DNA of 64,000 bases from Aphanothece hegewaldii CCALA 016 (GTDB lineage Bacteria; Cyanobacteriota; Cyanobacteriia; Cyanobacteriales; Microcystaceae). Under the pieces are notes generated by a model. That model searched no databases. It was not told where the DNA came from and saw only the letters and a program-made list of their open reading frames with translations. The stretch's first letter is position 1. The number at the start of each line of letters is the position of its first letter. A program made the position numbers and the translations under genes. Below are positions 16,572-26,182 of this stretch, in pieces. The DNA lies in NCBI RefSeq assembly GCF_003007785.1, contig NZ_PXOH01000001.1, positions 248,001 to 312,000 of the forward strand, written 5' to 3'.

Positions 16572-17819
16572 TCATGAATCATCTAGGTGTTTGAATAGCG
16601 TCGCTAAAACGGTGTTAGAAAACAGAAAACCTTCTGGATCGGTTAATTTAATGCGTTCAAGATTTGAACCATCAGAACTAATATAATCAATCCAGCCTTG
16701 AGCGTGATATTTCTGTAAACTATCTATAATCTTTTGTTGAACCGTTTCGCCAAACTGTTCTCTTATTTTAGATAAACTGATTCCCGATCGCAAACGCAAC
16801 CCTAACATCAAAGTTTCTAATAAAATATCCGTAGTCGAACTTTGAGGATAATCAATCTTTCCCTTGTTTTCTTGTAACTGTTGTACCCAAGGATAATATT
16901 CTTTTCGGTTGCGAGGACGATTTAAACGCTGACGATGAGTATAACTCGCTGCGCCCATGCCAAAACCATAATAAGCGCGATTTTCCCAATATACTCGATT
17001 ATGTCGGCATTGAAACCCAGATTTAGCATAATTAGAAATCTCATAATGTTCGTATCCTGCCTCAGTTAGTTTATTTTGGGCTAAACGATACATTTGCGCT
17101 GTCGCTTCATCCGTCGGTAACGGGTTTTCCCCACCCTCATAGCGTTTTCCGAAAGCGGTAACAGGTTCTAACACTAAATCGTAGCAAGAAAGATGATTAG
17201 GGGCAATTTTAATCGCCTCAGATAAAGAATGATCCCAGTTTTCTAAGGTTTGATGGGGTAAACCCGAAATCAGATCTAGACTAAAATTTGTAACATTTGC
17301 TTGACAAATAAGGTCAATTGCGTTGTATATATCTTGTACAAAATGCGATCGCCCACAAACCTTTAATAATTCATCTTGAAACGCTTGTACCCCCAGACTA
17401 ACTCGATTCACCCCACAAAGCTGATAACCTTGAAGTTGTTGTAAGGTAAAAGTACCAGGGTCCATTTCCATCGATAGTTCTAAATTAGCATCAATGCCGA
17501 ATTGTTGATCTAAAGTTTGTAGAATTAAATCAAGATATTTGACGGGTAAAAGAGAAGGTGTTCCCCCACCAAAAAAAATTGTTTTTAGCGGATATCCTAG
17601 AGAGGGTGTCGCTTTTATTTCTTGACAAAGTACCTCAACATATTCTCCAATAGCCTTAGAAGTCTCAATATCGATATGATTCCCTAATACTGAAATTGGG
17701 AAATCGCAATAGAAACAGCGACGACGACAAAAAGGAATATGTAGATAAGCGGAATAGGGTTGATCGAGATGAGAAAAAACATCTGTTTTAGAAAGACTCA
17801 ACATCGATAAGTTTTTCAA
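16572..17819 (-). CDS. hemW: Radical SAM heme chaperone HemW
   Basis: A 415-residue radical SAM protein. The [4Fe-4S] cluster motif CxxxCxxC is C31, C35 and C38 in FCRRRCFYCDF. GGGTPSLLP and MEMDPGTFT follow, and the C-terminal HemW domain contains GFGMGAASYTHRQRLNR. HemW is related to the oxygen-independent coproporphyrinogen III oxidase HemN but acts as a heme-transfer protein, and older annotation calls it an oxidase. Met6 is an equally plausible start. The gene is monocistronic and converges on tRNA-Arg. Confidence 0.88.
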   Translation of the reverse strand: MKNLSMLSLSKTDVFSHLDQPYSAYLHIPFCRRRCFYCDFPISVLGNHIDIETSKAIGEYVEVLCQEIKATPSLGYPLKTIFFGGGTPSLLPVKYLDLILQTLDQQFGIDANLELSMEMDPGTFTLQQLQGYQLCGVNRVSLGVQAFQDELLKVCGRSHFVQDIYNAIDLICQANVTNFSLDLISGLPHQTLENWDHSLSEAIKIAPNHLSCYDLVLEPVTAFGKRYEGGENPLPTDEATAQMYRLAQNKLTEAGYEHYEISNYAKSGFQCRHNRVYWENRAYYGFGMGAASYTHRQRLNRPRNRKEYYPWVQQLQENKGKIDYPQSSTTDILLETLMLGLRLRSGISLSKIREQFGETVQQKIIDSLQKYHAQGWIDYISSDGSNLERIKLTDPEGFLFSNTVLATLFKHLDDS

Positions 17820-17938
17820 TCCTTAAATAATAATAATGATTTGCCGATTTTTGAAGATTGTTATAACAAGTTATAGTTTGAGCATATATACAATTGACGC
17901 TAGAAATGTATCTTAATAAATCCCCATGAAGCAAGAGA

Positions 17939-17944
17939 TATAAT
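17939..17944 (+). promoter_or_regulatory. Candidate -10 element (TATAAT) upstream of the PIN/TRAM gene
   Basis: A perfect TATAAT lies 83 bp before the ATG at 18027. No good -35 hexamer is found at 16-18 bp. TTGACG at 17894-17899 would be too distant for it and may belong to a second, weaker promoter. Read as a possible activator-dependent or extended start site. Confidence 0.35.
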
Positions 17945-18026
17945 AGATCAATCTGGTTCATACTCATTTATAAAAGGGCAGTTTTTGTCCTAAAACATCC
18001 CCATTTATTGCGAGGGATAAGCAATT

Positions 18027-19109
18027 ATGTTAGATGCCATTATTATCTTATTATTCGTCATTGCCGTTGCTGGAGTGGGTTTCGGTAGTGTAGATCTGCT
18101 TCCTTTAGAAGTTCGAGGGCAGATTACTAATATAGAAGCCCTACGCTGGTTATCGGCAGGTTTTGCGTCGATTATCGGTTTAGCATTGGGTTTAGTCGCC
18201 CAAACCACTTATCGGCGGGTAGAAGCCCAAATTAGACGAACACCGATTGAAGTTTTATTAACCCGTGCGATCGGTTTAGTGATCGGTTTGCTCATAGCTA
18301 ACTTAATTTTAGCGCCGATCTTTTTTCTTCCCATCCCACAAGAATTTGCTTTCATCAAACCTATGATGGCGATTTTGGGTAGTGTGATGTTTTCCTATCT
18401 GGGTGTTACTTTAGCCGATACTCATGGGCGTACTTTCCTGCGTCTGATTAATCCCAATAGCATTGAAACAATGTTAGTCGCAGAAGGAACCTTACAACCT
18501 GTCTCAACGAAGATTATTGATACCAGTTGTATTATTGATGGGCGCATCGAACAACTTCTAGAAACTGGTTTTATTGAAGGACAAATTTTAGTTCCTCAGT
18601 TTATCCTACAAGAATTACAGCAGTTAGCCGATGGTAGTAATGATCAAAAACGTGTCAGAGGAAGACGCGGTTTAGATATACTCAATCGTGTACAAGAAAC
18701 ATTCCCCGATCGCATTGTGATTCATTCGGCAGACTATGAAGACATTACAACGGTTGATGCTAAGTTAGTCCATTTGGCGCAGGAAATCAACGGGATTTTA
18801 CTCACCAATGATTACAACCTCAGTAAAGTCGCTAATCTCCAAAAAGTCGGTATTCTCAATGTGAATGATTTAGCCCAAGCTTTGCGCCCGATCTATCTTC
18901 CTGGTGATACATTAGATCTAAAAATTCTCAAACAAGGGAAAGAACCCACTCAAGGTGTCGGATATCTAGAAGATGGAACAATGGTCGTAGTGGAAGAAGG
19001 AAAAGATTATGTAAACGAAGAAGTAAGAGTTATTGTGACTTCTGCGTTACAAACCTCCGCCGGGCGAATGATCTTTGCTAAACCTCAAACTTCGGTAATG
19101 GCATCTTAA
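18027..19109 (+). CDS. PIN and TRAM domain protein, membrane-anchored (YacL-like)
   Basis: A 360-residue protein with three to four N-terminal hydrophobic helices (about residues 1-140). A PIN nuclease domain follows; its acidic residues are seen in IIDTSCIIDGRIEQLLETGF, in the central LQELQQLADGSNDQKRVRG, and in VDAKLVHLAQ and LLTNDYNLSKVA. The C-terminal TRAM domain (GYLEDGTMVVVEEGK) is an RNA-binding fold. This arrangement matches the YacL family, widespread in Firmicutes and cyanobacteria. RNase activity is inferred. It ends near an inverted repeat that could serve as terminator. Confidence 0.82.
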   Translation: MLDAIIILLFVIAVAGVGFGSVDLLPLEVRGQITNIEALRWLSAGFASIIGLALGLVAQTTYRRVEAQIRRTPIEVLLTRAIGLVIGLLIANLILAPIFFLPIPQEFAFIKPMMAILGSVMFSYLGVTLADTHGRTFLRLINPNSIETMLVAEGTLQPVSTKIIDTSCIIDGRIEQLLETGFIEGQILVPQFILQELQQLADGSNDQKRVRGRRGLDILNRVQETFPDRIVIHSADYEDITTVDAKLVHLAQEINGILLTNDYNLSKVANLQKVGILNVNDLAQALRPIYLPGDTLDLKILKQGKEPTQGVGYLEDGTMVVVEEGKDYVNEEVRVIVTSALQTSAGRMIFAKPQTSVMAS

Positions 19110-19122
19110 CAGTTGTCAGTAA

Positions 19123-19166
19123 ACAGTTATCAGTCATCAGTCAAAAAGCTGAACGCTGATAACTGT
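19123..19166. repeat. Inverted repeat of the cyanobacterial CAGTTATCAG type
   Basis: ACAGTTATCAG (19123-19133) and CTGATAACTGT (19156-19166) are perfect 11-bp inverted arms, with further degenerate CAGT(C/T)ATCAG-like copies before and between them. It lies between convergent genes and is followed by TTTTGCCTTTT, so it could end transcription both ways. Similar CAGTTATCAG strings are dispersed in many cyanobacterial genomes. Confidence 0.6.
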
Positions 19167-19176
19167 ATTTTGCCTT

Positions 19177-19545
19177 TTAGAAAAAAGCATCGAGATCAAT
19201 GGCTTTTGAACCGCCTTTTTGAAGTTGTTCTAATAATTTACCTAATTGAGTCCAAACTAAAGCCCCGATAAAAATCGTCATGGGAAGAGAGATCGCATAA
19301 GAAACCCAACGATTCATCAAAAAGATTTCGACACCAGAAGCCAAAAAGACACAAATTCCGACACAAATTCCTAAAAAAGGTAATTGTAATGTCGAACTAT
19401 CTAACAGATCCGCCGGTTTAGCAGAAGATTTATACCATGTGTTAACAATTTGTTTTAAAGTGGCTTCAAAAGCTACCCCACAAGTAATTCCGGTAAAAAA
19501 ACCAACGAACATTAAAAAGTATGGCGGTTCAGGAAGATAATACAT
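19177..19545 (-). CDS. Small conserved-looking membrane protein, unknown
   Basis: A protein of 122 residues starting MYYLPEPPYFLMFVG; an ATG 12 codons upstream is possible, but the added part looks unnatural. Three hydrophobic segments are visible: one near the start, LPFLGICVGICVFLASGVEI, and WVSYAISLPMTIFIGALVWT. The tail is KLLEQLQKGGSKAIDLDAFF. No known domain is recognised. It is 47 bp downstream of the ABC1-kinase gene on the same strand and may be co-transcribed. Confidence 0.6.
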   Translation of the reverse strand: MYYLPEPPYFLMFVGFFTGITCGVAFEATLKQIVNTWYKSSAKPADLLDSSTLQLPFLGICVGICVFLASGVEIFLMNRWVSYAISLPMTIFIGALVWTQLGKLLEQLQKGGSKAIDLDAFF

Positions 19546-19592
19546 GTCAAGTAAAAAAAATAAAACGTTACAAAGCCTCAAGCATTATAATC

Positions 19593-21287
19593 TTAATCGG
19601 ACGACTTAGGAATAAGCGCGGCTACTCCAGATGCCGAAAGTTCTCGAAATGTACTTAACGCCACATCGAATAAACGTTGGGGTTTTATTTCATCTTGTAC
19701 TAACGCCCAAAGTCTTTGGACTTCCTCGGTATGAAGGCGATCGTCTTCGGTTAAAGCGAGTAATAACTGACGACGCAAATAACTCCCTTCATCGGATAAT
19801 AGATATCTCATGCCGAGTTGGGCGGTTGGTAATAAATCAAATCTTCCATCTGTTCTAGCAATTTCGATTAAATTCTCTAATCGTTGCCATTGGAATTTCC
19901 CGTCTTTGAATAAAATATCGATTAGTCTGCGTCTAAGTTGGGGAGATTCGCCCGTGAGTAGGCGTTTGGCAACATAAGGATAAGCGACTTCAACAATTTT
20001 AAAATTGGGATCTAAACTAAGGGCTAATCCTTCTTGTGTCACCAAAGAACGAATAATCAGCGCGAATTTAGACGGTAAGCGGAAGGGATACTCATACATT
20101 AACTCGGAAAATTCATCGGTGATGGTTTGAAAGTTAAAGTCTCCTACACTTTGCCCGACTGCTTCACCTAAAACTTTTTCTAATGCTGGAATAATCGGCT
20201 TAATATCAGTATCAGGGGTCAAAAATCCGAGCTTGACAAAATCATCAACTAATGCTTCATAGTCTTTGTTGATCAATTGAACCACAGAACTAGCGATCGT
20301 TTCTTTGGTTTCTTCTTCCAACTGATCCATCATGCCAAAATCAATGTAAGCCATGCGACCATCATAGGTAGCAAATAGGTTTCCGGGGTGAGGATCGGCA
20401 TGAAAGAAACCATGTTCTAAAAGCTGACGTAAACCTGATGTGACACCAATTCTGATAATCTCATAAGGATTAATTCCCGCCGCTTTGATTTGATCAATAT
20501 CATTTAATTTATAGCCGTTGATCCATTCTAGGGTTAGGATGCGATTACTGCTGTATAGCCAATAAATTTTAGGAACTTTAACATCTGGATCATTGGCAAA
20601 ATTCGCGGCAAATTTTTCAGCGTTTTTCCCTTCATTACAATAATCGATTTCTTCAAAAAGCTTACAGCCAAATTCATCAATAATTAAAGTTAAATCATGT
20701 CCTAAATTTAAGGGTAGCCAATGACCAAACCATTTAGCTAAAAGACGCATTAAATAGAGATCGAGCATTAAAACGGGGCGTAAAGAAGGCCGTTGGACTT
20801 TGACGGCTACATCTTCTCCAGTGTATAAAACCGCCCGATAAACTTGTCCTAAACTAGCAGCAGCTACAGGGTATGGCGATATTTCTTTATAAACTTCATT
20901 AACAGGGTATCCTAAATCCTGTTCAATAATGGCGAATGCGGTTTCATTATCAAAAGGTGGAAGTTGATCTTGTAGTTTAATTAATTCATCTAAAAAGTCT
21001 TTGCGGACTAGATCAGGGCGTGTCGAAAGAGCTTGACCGACTTTAATAAAGGTAGGGCCTAAACGAGTTAGTCGTGTTCGTAACTCTCTTGCTCGTTTAT
21101 ATTTATTTTCCTCTTCCTGATGCGTCCAGCGATCCCATTGTAAATGTACGATAAACACACTAACTGACCAAAGGATCGACAAAGCTCGCCAGATCACTAA
21201 GTGAGGGCGATAGCGATAGTAACGGGCGATCGCTGTTGCACTATAGCGTTGTAGTTCTCCTCTTTCCGGGGTGGGTTGCTGACTCAC
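19593..21287 (-). CDS. ABC1/UbiB-family atypical kinase (AarF-like)
   Basis: A 564-residue protein of the ABC1K group. The KxGQ motif (FIKVGQALSTRPDLV) near residue 80 is diagnostic. AAASLGQVYRA replaces the usual P-loop, followed by VAVKVQRP, the catalytic HGFFHADPHPGNLF and the metal-binding YIDFGMMDQ. Relatives act in plastoquinone/ubiquinone and prenyl-lipid metabolism at membranes and have weak ATPase activity. Cyanobacteria carry several paralogues and the individual role cannot be told. The C-terminal 130 residues are outside the kinase fold. A 177-bp gap separates it from the upstream MacB-type ATPase gene. Confidence 0.88.
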   Translation of the reverse strand: MSQQPTPERGELQRYSATAIARYYRYRPHLVIWRALSILWSVSVFIVHLQWDRWTHQEEENKYKRARELRTRLTRLGPTFIKVGQALSTRPDLVRKDFLDELIKLQDQLPPFDNETAFAIIEQDLGYPVNEVYKEISPYPVAAASLGQVYRAVLYTGEDVAVKVQRPSLRPVLMLDLYLMRLLAKWFGHWLPLNLGHDLTLIIDEFGCKLFEEIDYCNEGKNAEKFAANFANDPDVKVPKIYWLYSSNRILTLEWINGYKLNDIDQIKAAGINPYEIIRIGVTSGLRQLLEHGFFHADPHPGNLFATYDGRMAYIDFGMMDQLEEETKETIASSVVQLINKDYEALVDDFVKLGFLTPDTDIKPIIPALEKVLGEAVGQSVGDFNFQTITDEFSELMYEYPFRLPSKFALIIRSLVTQEGLALSLDPNFKIVEVAYPYVAKRLLTGESPQLRRRLIDILFKDGKFQWQRLENLIEIARTDGRFDLLPTAQLGMRYLLSDEGSYLRRQLLLALTEDDRLHTEEVQRLWALVQDEIKPQRLFDVALSTFRELSASGVAALIPKSSD

Positions 21288-21464
21288 AAACTATACTTTT
21301 GCCTCTCGTCTATTAGCTTTGGAGTTTAACAATACTTCATAACTCCAGTATACAAAACTACAATATTTTTAACGTAAGTTTTCTAAAAAATCTCTGATCT
21401 TTTTTCCTTTTACGTCTATACTATTTATGTTAAAATTGCCCAAATTTTAATATTTTCTTTAGCT

Positions 21465-22247
21465 TTAAGCCGCAATGACTTGGTGTAGATCTTTTGGATC
21501 TAGGTGAGAATGTATAATTTGTCCATCACGGAACCAAACGACTCGTTTTGTTTTCATGGCGACATCTGGTTCGTGAGTGACGATTACTACAGTAATACCG
21601 CTATCATTAAGTTCTTGGAAGATATTAATCACCTCTTGGGTGGTGCGAGAGTCTAAAGCGCCAGTCGGTTCATCGGCTAGAATTAAAACAGGTTGATTGA
21701 CTATAGCGCGTGCGATCGCAACCCGTTGTTGTTGTCCTCCAGATAACTGATTAGGTTTATTGTGAAGTCTATTTTCTAGCCCGACTCTAATCAACGCTTC
21801 TGTTGCTCTTTGCTTGCGTTCCGCGCTCTTTATACCAGCATAAACCATCGTCAGCATCACATTTTCTAAAGCACTCAACGCAGGTAACAAATGGAACTGT
21901 TGGAAAACAAAGCCAATCTTACGATTACGAATGAGTGCGAGTTGAGAACTGGGTAACTGAGCAACATCTAAATTTTCTAAATAATAGCTTCCAGAAGACG
22001 GACGATCCAAACAGCCTATAATATTCATGGCGGTGGATTTACCTGAACCAGAAGCCCCCATGATGGCGCAGTATTCCCCTTTTTCTATGGTTAGATTGAC
22101 ATCACTAAGAGCGTGAACAGTTGTATCGCCACTTCCATAAACTTTGGATACATTTTCTAGGCGAATAATTACGGGATGATATTGATTTTGGCTTTCTTGA
22201 GCCGAGAAATTTTCCGAAGAAGCGAGAGAAAATAAATCAGATTTCAT
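21465..22247 (-). CDS. ABC transporter ATPase of MacB/LolD/DevA type
   Basis: A 260-residue ATPase. Walker A GASGSGKS lies near residue 63, the Q-loop reads FVFQQFHLLPALSALENV, the signature LSGGQQQRVAIARAI, and Walker B LILADEPTGALD. These belong to the MacB/LolD group, whose partners are FtsX-like permeases. About 25 polar residues precede the domain. No permease is adjacent; the MacB-type permease at 45828-47042 is a candidate partner. In filamentous cyanobacteria, DevBCA-type exporters of this family deliver glycolipids, but no such role can be claimed here. Confidence 0.85.
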   Translation of the reverse strand: MKSDLFSLASSENFSAQESQNQYHPVIIRLENVSKVYGSGDTTVHALSDVNLTIEKGEYCAIMGASGSGKSTAMNIIGCLDRPSSGSYYLENLDVAQLPSSQLALIRNRKIGFVFQQFHLLPALSALENVMLTMVYAGIKSAERKQRATEALIRVGLENRLHNKPNQLSGGQQQRVAIARAIVNQPVLILADEPTGALDSRTTQEVINIFQELNDSGITVVIVTHEPDVAMKTKRVVWFRDGQIIHSHLDPKDLHQVIAA

Positions 22248-22344
22248 ACAATAATTAATAATATTTTGTTTTTTGTCTTTTTTTTCCCGCTATGAGTTCC
22301 TTACACTGTGTCTTTTTATTATAGTTGATTTTTTGACTAATTCC

Positions 22345-22908
22345 ATGAGCAAATTTTATTCTTATTTAACTCCAACTTTAGAAAATTTCATTCAAAAACA
22401 AAAAATATTTTTTACAGCCACAGCACCAAAAGAAGGAAGAATTAATCTTTCACCAAAAGGAATGGATACATTTAGATGTATTGATACACAAACGGTTGCT
22501 TATTTAGATTTAACAGGTAGTGGCAATGAAACCGCCGCCCATTTAGCAGAAAATGACCGAATTACATTAATGTTTTGTAGTTTTTCTGAAGAACCTTTGA
22601 TCTTACGTTTGTATGGAAAAGGACAATCAATTCGTCCTCGTCATCATGATTGGGAATCTTTAGCCACACTTTTTCCGTCTATGGCAGGGACTAGACAAAT
22701 TATTTTGATGAAAATAGATTCTATACAAACATCTTGTGGCTACGGGGTTCCGCTTTATGACTTTCAACAAGAACGAAAAAAGTTAGTTAACTGGGCTGAA
22801 CAAAAAGGAGAAAAAGCCATTCAAGATTATTGGGAATTGAAAAATCAAAAAAGTATTGATGGTCTTCCAACATACTTACTCAAAGAAAAAAATGAGGAAA
22901 TTTATTAA
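22345..22908 (+). CDS. Pyridoxamine 5'-phosphate oxidase family (FMN-binding split-barrel) protein
   Basis: A 187-residue protein starting MSKFYSYLTPTLENFI. Its order, an N-terminal helix, FFTATAPKEGRINLSPKG, AYLDLTGSGNETAAHLAEN, RITLMFCSF and LRLYGKGQSI, matches PNPOx-like flavoproteins that bind FMN or heme and reduce small molecules. It is probably not the vitamin B6 enzyme itself. The start is chosen because the 24 residues upstream are a hydrophobic run unrelated to the family. Its end overlaps the amidase gene by 17 bp. Confidence 0.8.
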   Translation: MSKFYSYLTPTLENFIQKQKIFFTATAPKEGRINLSPKGMDTFRCIDTQTVAYLDLTGSGNETAAHLAENDRITLMFCSFSEEPLILRLYGKGQSIRPRHHDWESLATLFPSMAGTRQIILMKIDSIQTSCGYGVPLYDFQQERKKLVNWAEQKGEKAIQDYWELKNQKSIDGLPTYLLKEKNEEIY

Positions 22909-24667
22909 ATTATTTGTTTTGGCTTTATTGCTAATCGTTTTTTCTCCAATGGTAACGCTTTTAGCACAATCAGAACAAGCTTTTTATTTGGCTTATCCTC
23001 CCAATAATCATCAAACGGTAGCTGATCAAATCTTTTTTATAGGTTCGGCTTCCCCCAATCATCCAGTTACTATCAATAATCAGAAGATTCAACGCAGCAA
23101 AACGGGAAACTTTGCCCCAAGTTTTCCTCTAAAAATGGGGGTAAATACATTTACAATACGCTCCAATAATCAAACCATTCAACGTCAAATTACTCGTATA
23201 TCTAATCTTCCTGAAATTCCTACGGGTGCTAAGTTTTCTGCCAACTCTCTAACGCCCAATCAAAATATTACTCGTCTAACTGGTGAATTGGTTTGTTTAA
23301 GTGCATACGCTTTAAAAAATGTTCAAATTTCTGTTAATATTGCTAATCAAAATATTAACTTAAATCCTCAATCTAACTCGGTACAACTGCCCGCAAATTC
23401 AGCAGTTTTAACCGCTAGAAATCAACCTAATGTAGCACAAAATATTCTTCAATATCAAGGATGTACAACTTTTGAAAATTCAGGTAATTTAGGCAAACCT
23501 ATATATACCATTACGGGAGATAATAAAACAGTAAATCAAACCGCAAAGGGAGAAATAGAAATTATTACAACCTCACAAGTACAGGTAGTAGAAATTATCT
23601 CAGATGCAGGTATTACTCGAACAGGTCCGAGTACTGATTATTCTCGTTTAACACCCCTACCCAAAGGAACAAAAGCGAGTGTAACTGGAACAGAAGGAGA
23701 CTGGCTAAGATTAGATTATGGGGCGTGGATTAATCGACAAGAAACTCAATTTATTCCTAATGCTATTCCACCTCAATCCATCGTTAGAGGAATTTCATCT
23801 CAAAATACAGAAAACGCAACAAAAATTATTTTTCCTTTAGAAAATCCTGTCCCGATTAATATTAAACAACAAGACCATAAATTTATTCTAACCCTGTATA
23901 ATACAACGGCACAAACCGACACAATTTATCTTGTAGAAAATCAAATTATTAAACGATTAGATTGGCAACAAATTAATCCGACGAAAGTAGAATATACCTT
24001 TAACTTAAATTTAGCTCAACAATGGGGTTATGAGGTGGGTTACGAAGGCACAAGCTTAATTTTGTCCTTGCGTCATCCGCCCCAGTTATTAGATAAAATA
24101 AACCGAAATTTAGCTGGTGTAAGTATCTTATTAGATCCTGGACATGGCGGAAAAGAAACAGGCGCGATCGGTCCCACAGGATATAGTGAAAAAGAGATTA
24201 ACTTAGTCGTTTCCCAACTACTCAAAAAAGAATTAATCAAACGTGGTGCGACAGTTTATCTCACAAGAGAAACCGACGAGGAATTATCTTTAAATGAGCG
24301 AGTGGCGATGATTAATCGAATAAAACCGACTCTATCAATCTCAATTCATTATAACGCTTTACCTGATAGTGGGGATGCTCTCAATACAGATGGAATCGGT
24401 GCATTTTGGTATCATCCGCAAGCCCATGATTTAGCAGTTTTTTTACATAATTATTTAACAAAAACCTTAAATCGTCCTTCTTATGGAGTGTATTGGAATA
24501 ATTTAGCTTTAACTCGTCCTCATATTGCCCCTTCTGTGTTATTAGAATTAGGTTTTATGATTAATCCTACTGAATTTGAATGGATTATTAATCAAAAAGA
24601 ACAAATCAAATTAGCTGAAGCTTTAGCTGATGGAATTACCGAATGGTTTTACCAAGTTGTACCCTAA
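22892..24667 (+). CDS. N-acetylmuramoyl-L-alanine amidase with SH3-like domain, secreted
   Basis: A 591-residue zinc amidase that cleaves the lactyl-peptide bond of peptidoglycan. A signal peptide (FIKLFVLALLLIVFSPMVTLLA) follows the ATG at 22892. The middle is a poorly conserved beta-rich region, then an SH3b stretch (AGITRTGPSTDYSRLTPLPK) around residues 235-290. The C-terminal Amidase_3 domain shows zinc ligands in LLDPGHGGKETG, YSEKEIN and SISIHYNAL, and the catalytic Glu in LLELGFMIN. It overlaps the preceding PNPOx-like gene, suggesting translational coupling. A role in cell separation or wall remodelling is expected. Confidence 0.87.
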   Translation: MRKFIKLFVLALLLIVFSPMVTLLAQSEQAFYLAYPPNNHQTVADQIFFIGSASPNHPVTINNQKIQRSKTGNFAPSFPLKMGVNTFTIRSNNQTIQRQITRISNLPEIPTGAKFSANSLTPNQNITRLTGELVCLSAYALKNVQISVNIANQNINLNPQSNSVQLPANSAVLTARNQPNVAQNILQYQGCTTFENSGNLGKPIYTITGDNKTVNQTAKGEIEIITTSQVQVVEIISDAGITRTGPSTDYSRLTPLPKGTKASVTGTEGDWLRLDYGAWINRQETQFIPNAIPPQSIVRGISSQNTENATKIIFPLENPVPINIKQQDHKFILTLYNTTAQTDTIYLVENQIIKRLDWQQINPTKVEYTFNLNLAQQWGYEVGYEGTSLILSLRHPPQLLDKINRNLAGVSILLDPGHGGKETGAIGPTGYSEKEINLVVSQLLKKELIKRGATVYLTRETDEELSLNERVAMINRIKPTLSISIHYNALPDSGDALNTDGIGAFWYHPQAHDLAVFLHNYLTKTLNRPSYGVYWNNLALTRPHIAPSVLLELGFMINPTEFEWIINQKEQIKLAEALADGITEWFYQVVP

Positions 24668-24719
24668 ATCGATTAGGATAGAAATATCTTCACGATTGGT
24701 AATTCTCTAGGTAACGAGA

Positions 24720-25118
24720 GTGAATAATAACTTCTCCCGCATTTATTCCATCAATGACTCTGGTATAGGCTGTCTTGCCACTTTAGTTTTAGTGGGTTTA
24801 TTATTGGGGGCAGTTGGTTTAGGATGGCTCGTCAACGGTTTTTTAATTTTACTGGCACTTCTGTTTATTGTCCCTCTTGTTGCATGGTTTGTCTTGCAAT
24901 GGTGGATCAAACAAAAGCTAGTAATTGATCAATGTCCCGTTTGTAGTTATGAGTTTACAGGATTTAATGATACAGAGTGTCGGTGTCCCAATTGTGGTGA
25001 ACCTTTAAAGATAGAAAAGGGGCATTTTTACAGAATTACACTACCTGGAACGATCGATATTAATGCGATCGAAGTTCCTGTACAAGTTATAGAAGAATCT
25101 GACGAGGAAATGAATTAA
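24720..25118 (+). CDS. Two-TM protein with C-terminal zinc ribbon, unknown
   Basis: A 132-residue protein from a GTG start. Two closely spaced hydrophobic helices cover roughly residues 17-62. A zinc-ribbon with CPVC and CPNC pairs (CPVCSYEFTGFNDTECRC then CPNCGEPL) follows near residues 78-101, and the tail is acidic. Membrane-anchored zinc ribbons often act as assembly or regulatory factors, but no specific function is recognised. It follows the amidase by 52 bp on the same strand and converges on the parvulin gene. Confidence 0.7.
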   Translation: MNNNFSRIYSINDSGIGCLATLVLVGLLLGAVGLGWLVNGFLILLALLFIVPLVAWFVLQWWIKQKLVIDQCPVCSYEFTGFNDTECRCPNCGEPLKIEKGHFYRITLPGTIDINAIEVPVQVIEESDEEMN

Positions 25119-25122
25119 TCTT

Positions 25123-25881
25123 TTAATCAACCTGTAATTTAATCGGTGTTTCTCTTAATTGATCGGCGATCCATTGCTCAAATAATTCATTTTGTAGCAT
25201 CTGTTGAATTTGCTGATCTTCATAAGAAGCTGATTGAAACTTTTCTACTCTAAATAAAGCCCATTTTTCCTCAAATTCAAGGGGACCAATAATATCACCT
25301 TCGCGGGCGGTATCTACTTTGATTCTTAATTCATCGGGCATTGAAGCGCGACTGACTAACCCCATCATACCTTTAAAAATCCGATCCTCAGCCAAAGAAT
25401 AATCTTGCGCTAATTCCTCAAATGAGTTTCCTTCTTCAATTTGTGAGCGTATTTCTTCGGCTAATTCTTGATTATCTACAATAATTCTTGATAAAACGAC
25501 TCGATCTAACCCTAATTTTCGTTCAATAAAATATTCTTGTAATTTCGGTGCTGCAATTTTAGTTTTTAGGGCTTCGATTTTAAAATTATAACTAATTCGT
25601 TTTTGAAAAGTTTCGTAATCTAACCCTTGACTTTTTAACCATTGTTGGAATTTTTGTGGGTCTGTGAGTTGGTTTTGTAGACGAAAATCAATGACAGCTT
25701 GCTCCGTTAAAGTCTGACTCACTTTTAAATCTGTTTGGGTTTCAATGGCTTTCTCTAGAAGATATTGGCGCAAAACATCTATAATAAAATTCTGTAATTT
25801 GCCAGCTTCTTGTAAATAGTTAAGAGCTTGCTTTAAAGAGAGCGGCTGTTCTCCAAATGTTAAAAAGGCTTCCGAACTCAT
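25123..25881 (-). CDS. Parvulin-like peptidyl-prolyl isomerase (PpiC/SurA type)
   Basis: A 252-residue protein. The N-terminal helical half resembles SurA-like chaperones (LEKAIETQTDLKVSQTLTEQ, then QKFQQWLKSQGLDYETFQKR). The C-terminal half is a rotamase domain with VVLSRIIVD, GNSFEELAQDYSLAED, KGMMGLVSRASMPDEL and GPLEFEEKWALFRVEK. No signal peptide is present, so it would act in the cytoplasm or at the membrane. Cyanobacterial members often lie next to peptide-export systems, which is not the case here. Confidence 0.82.
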   Translation of the reverse strand: MSSEAFLTFGEQPLSLKQALNYLQEAGKLQNFIIDVLRQYLLEKAIETQTDLKVSQTLTEQAVIDFRLQNQLTDPQKFQQWLKSQGLDYETFQKRISYNFKIEALKTKIAAPKLQEYFIERKLGLDRVVLSRIIVDNQELAEEIRSQIEEGNSFEELAQDYSLAEDRIFKGMMGLVSRASMPDELRIKVDTAREGDIIGPLEFEEKWALFRVEKFQSASYEDQQIQQMLQNELFEQWIADQLRETPIKLQVD

Positions 25882-26182
25882 AGACGATCGTTAAAACAAA
25901 CTGAAAAAAACACTTTTTTTAGTATATCAAGAAACTTAACAAGGATTGAAATGAGATCAGCTATACTGGAGACAAGATTTAACTTTATCTGAGGCAAAAA
26001 CTCGAAATTAATCACTCTTTGGCGAGATTTTATCAAATTAACCCAAGAAATGATGACTGATTTGAGGTTGTAGATTTCGGCTTTGTGAAATTTGTGGCAC
26101 ATAGGAGCGTGAAAAAATCAAACTTTTAGGATATGATCAGTTAAAACTTTAAGGACAGCCAAAAATTAAGATCAAGTGGGCT

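Noticed and set aside
16572..17819. Alternative label 'oxygen-independent coproporphyrinogen III oxidase' (HemN)
   Set aside because: Lengths, CxxxCxxC followed by Asp-Phe, and the C-terminal region fit the HemW heme-chaperone subgroup.
25878..26102. Minus-strand frame of 74 codons upstream of the parvulin gene
   Set aside because: AT-rich, no ribosome site, no similarity to a family, and it overlaps the start of the parvulin gene.
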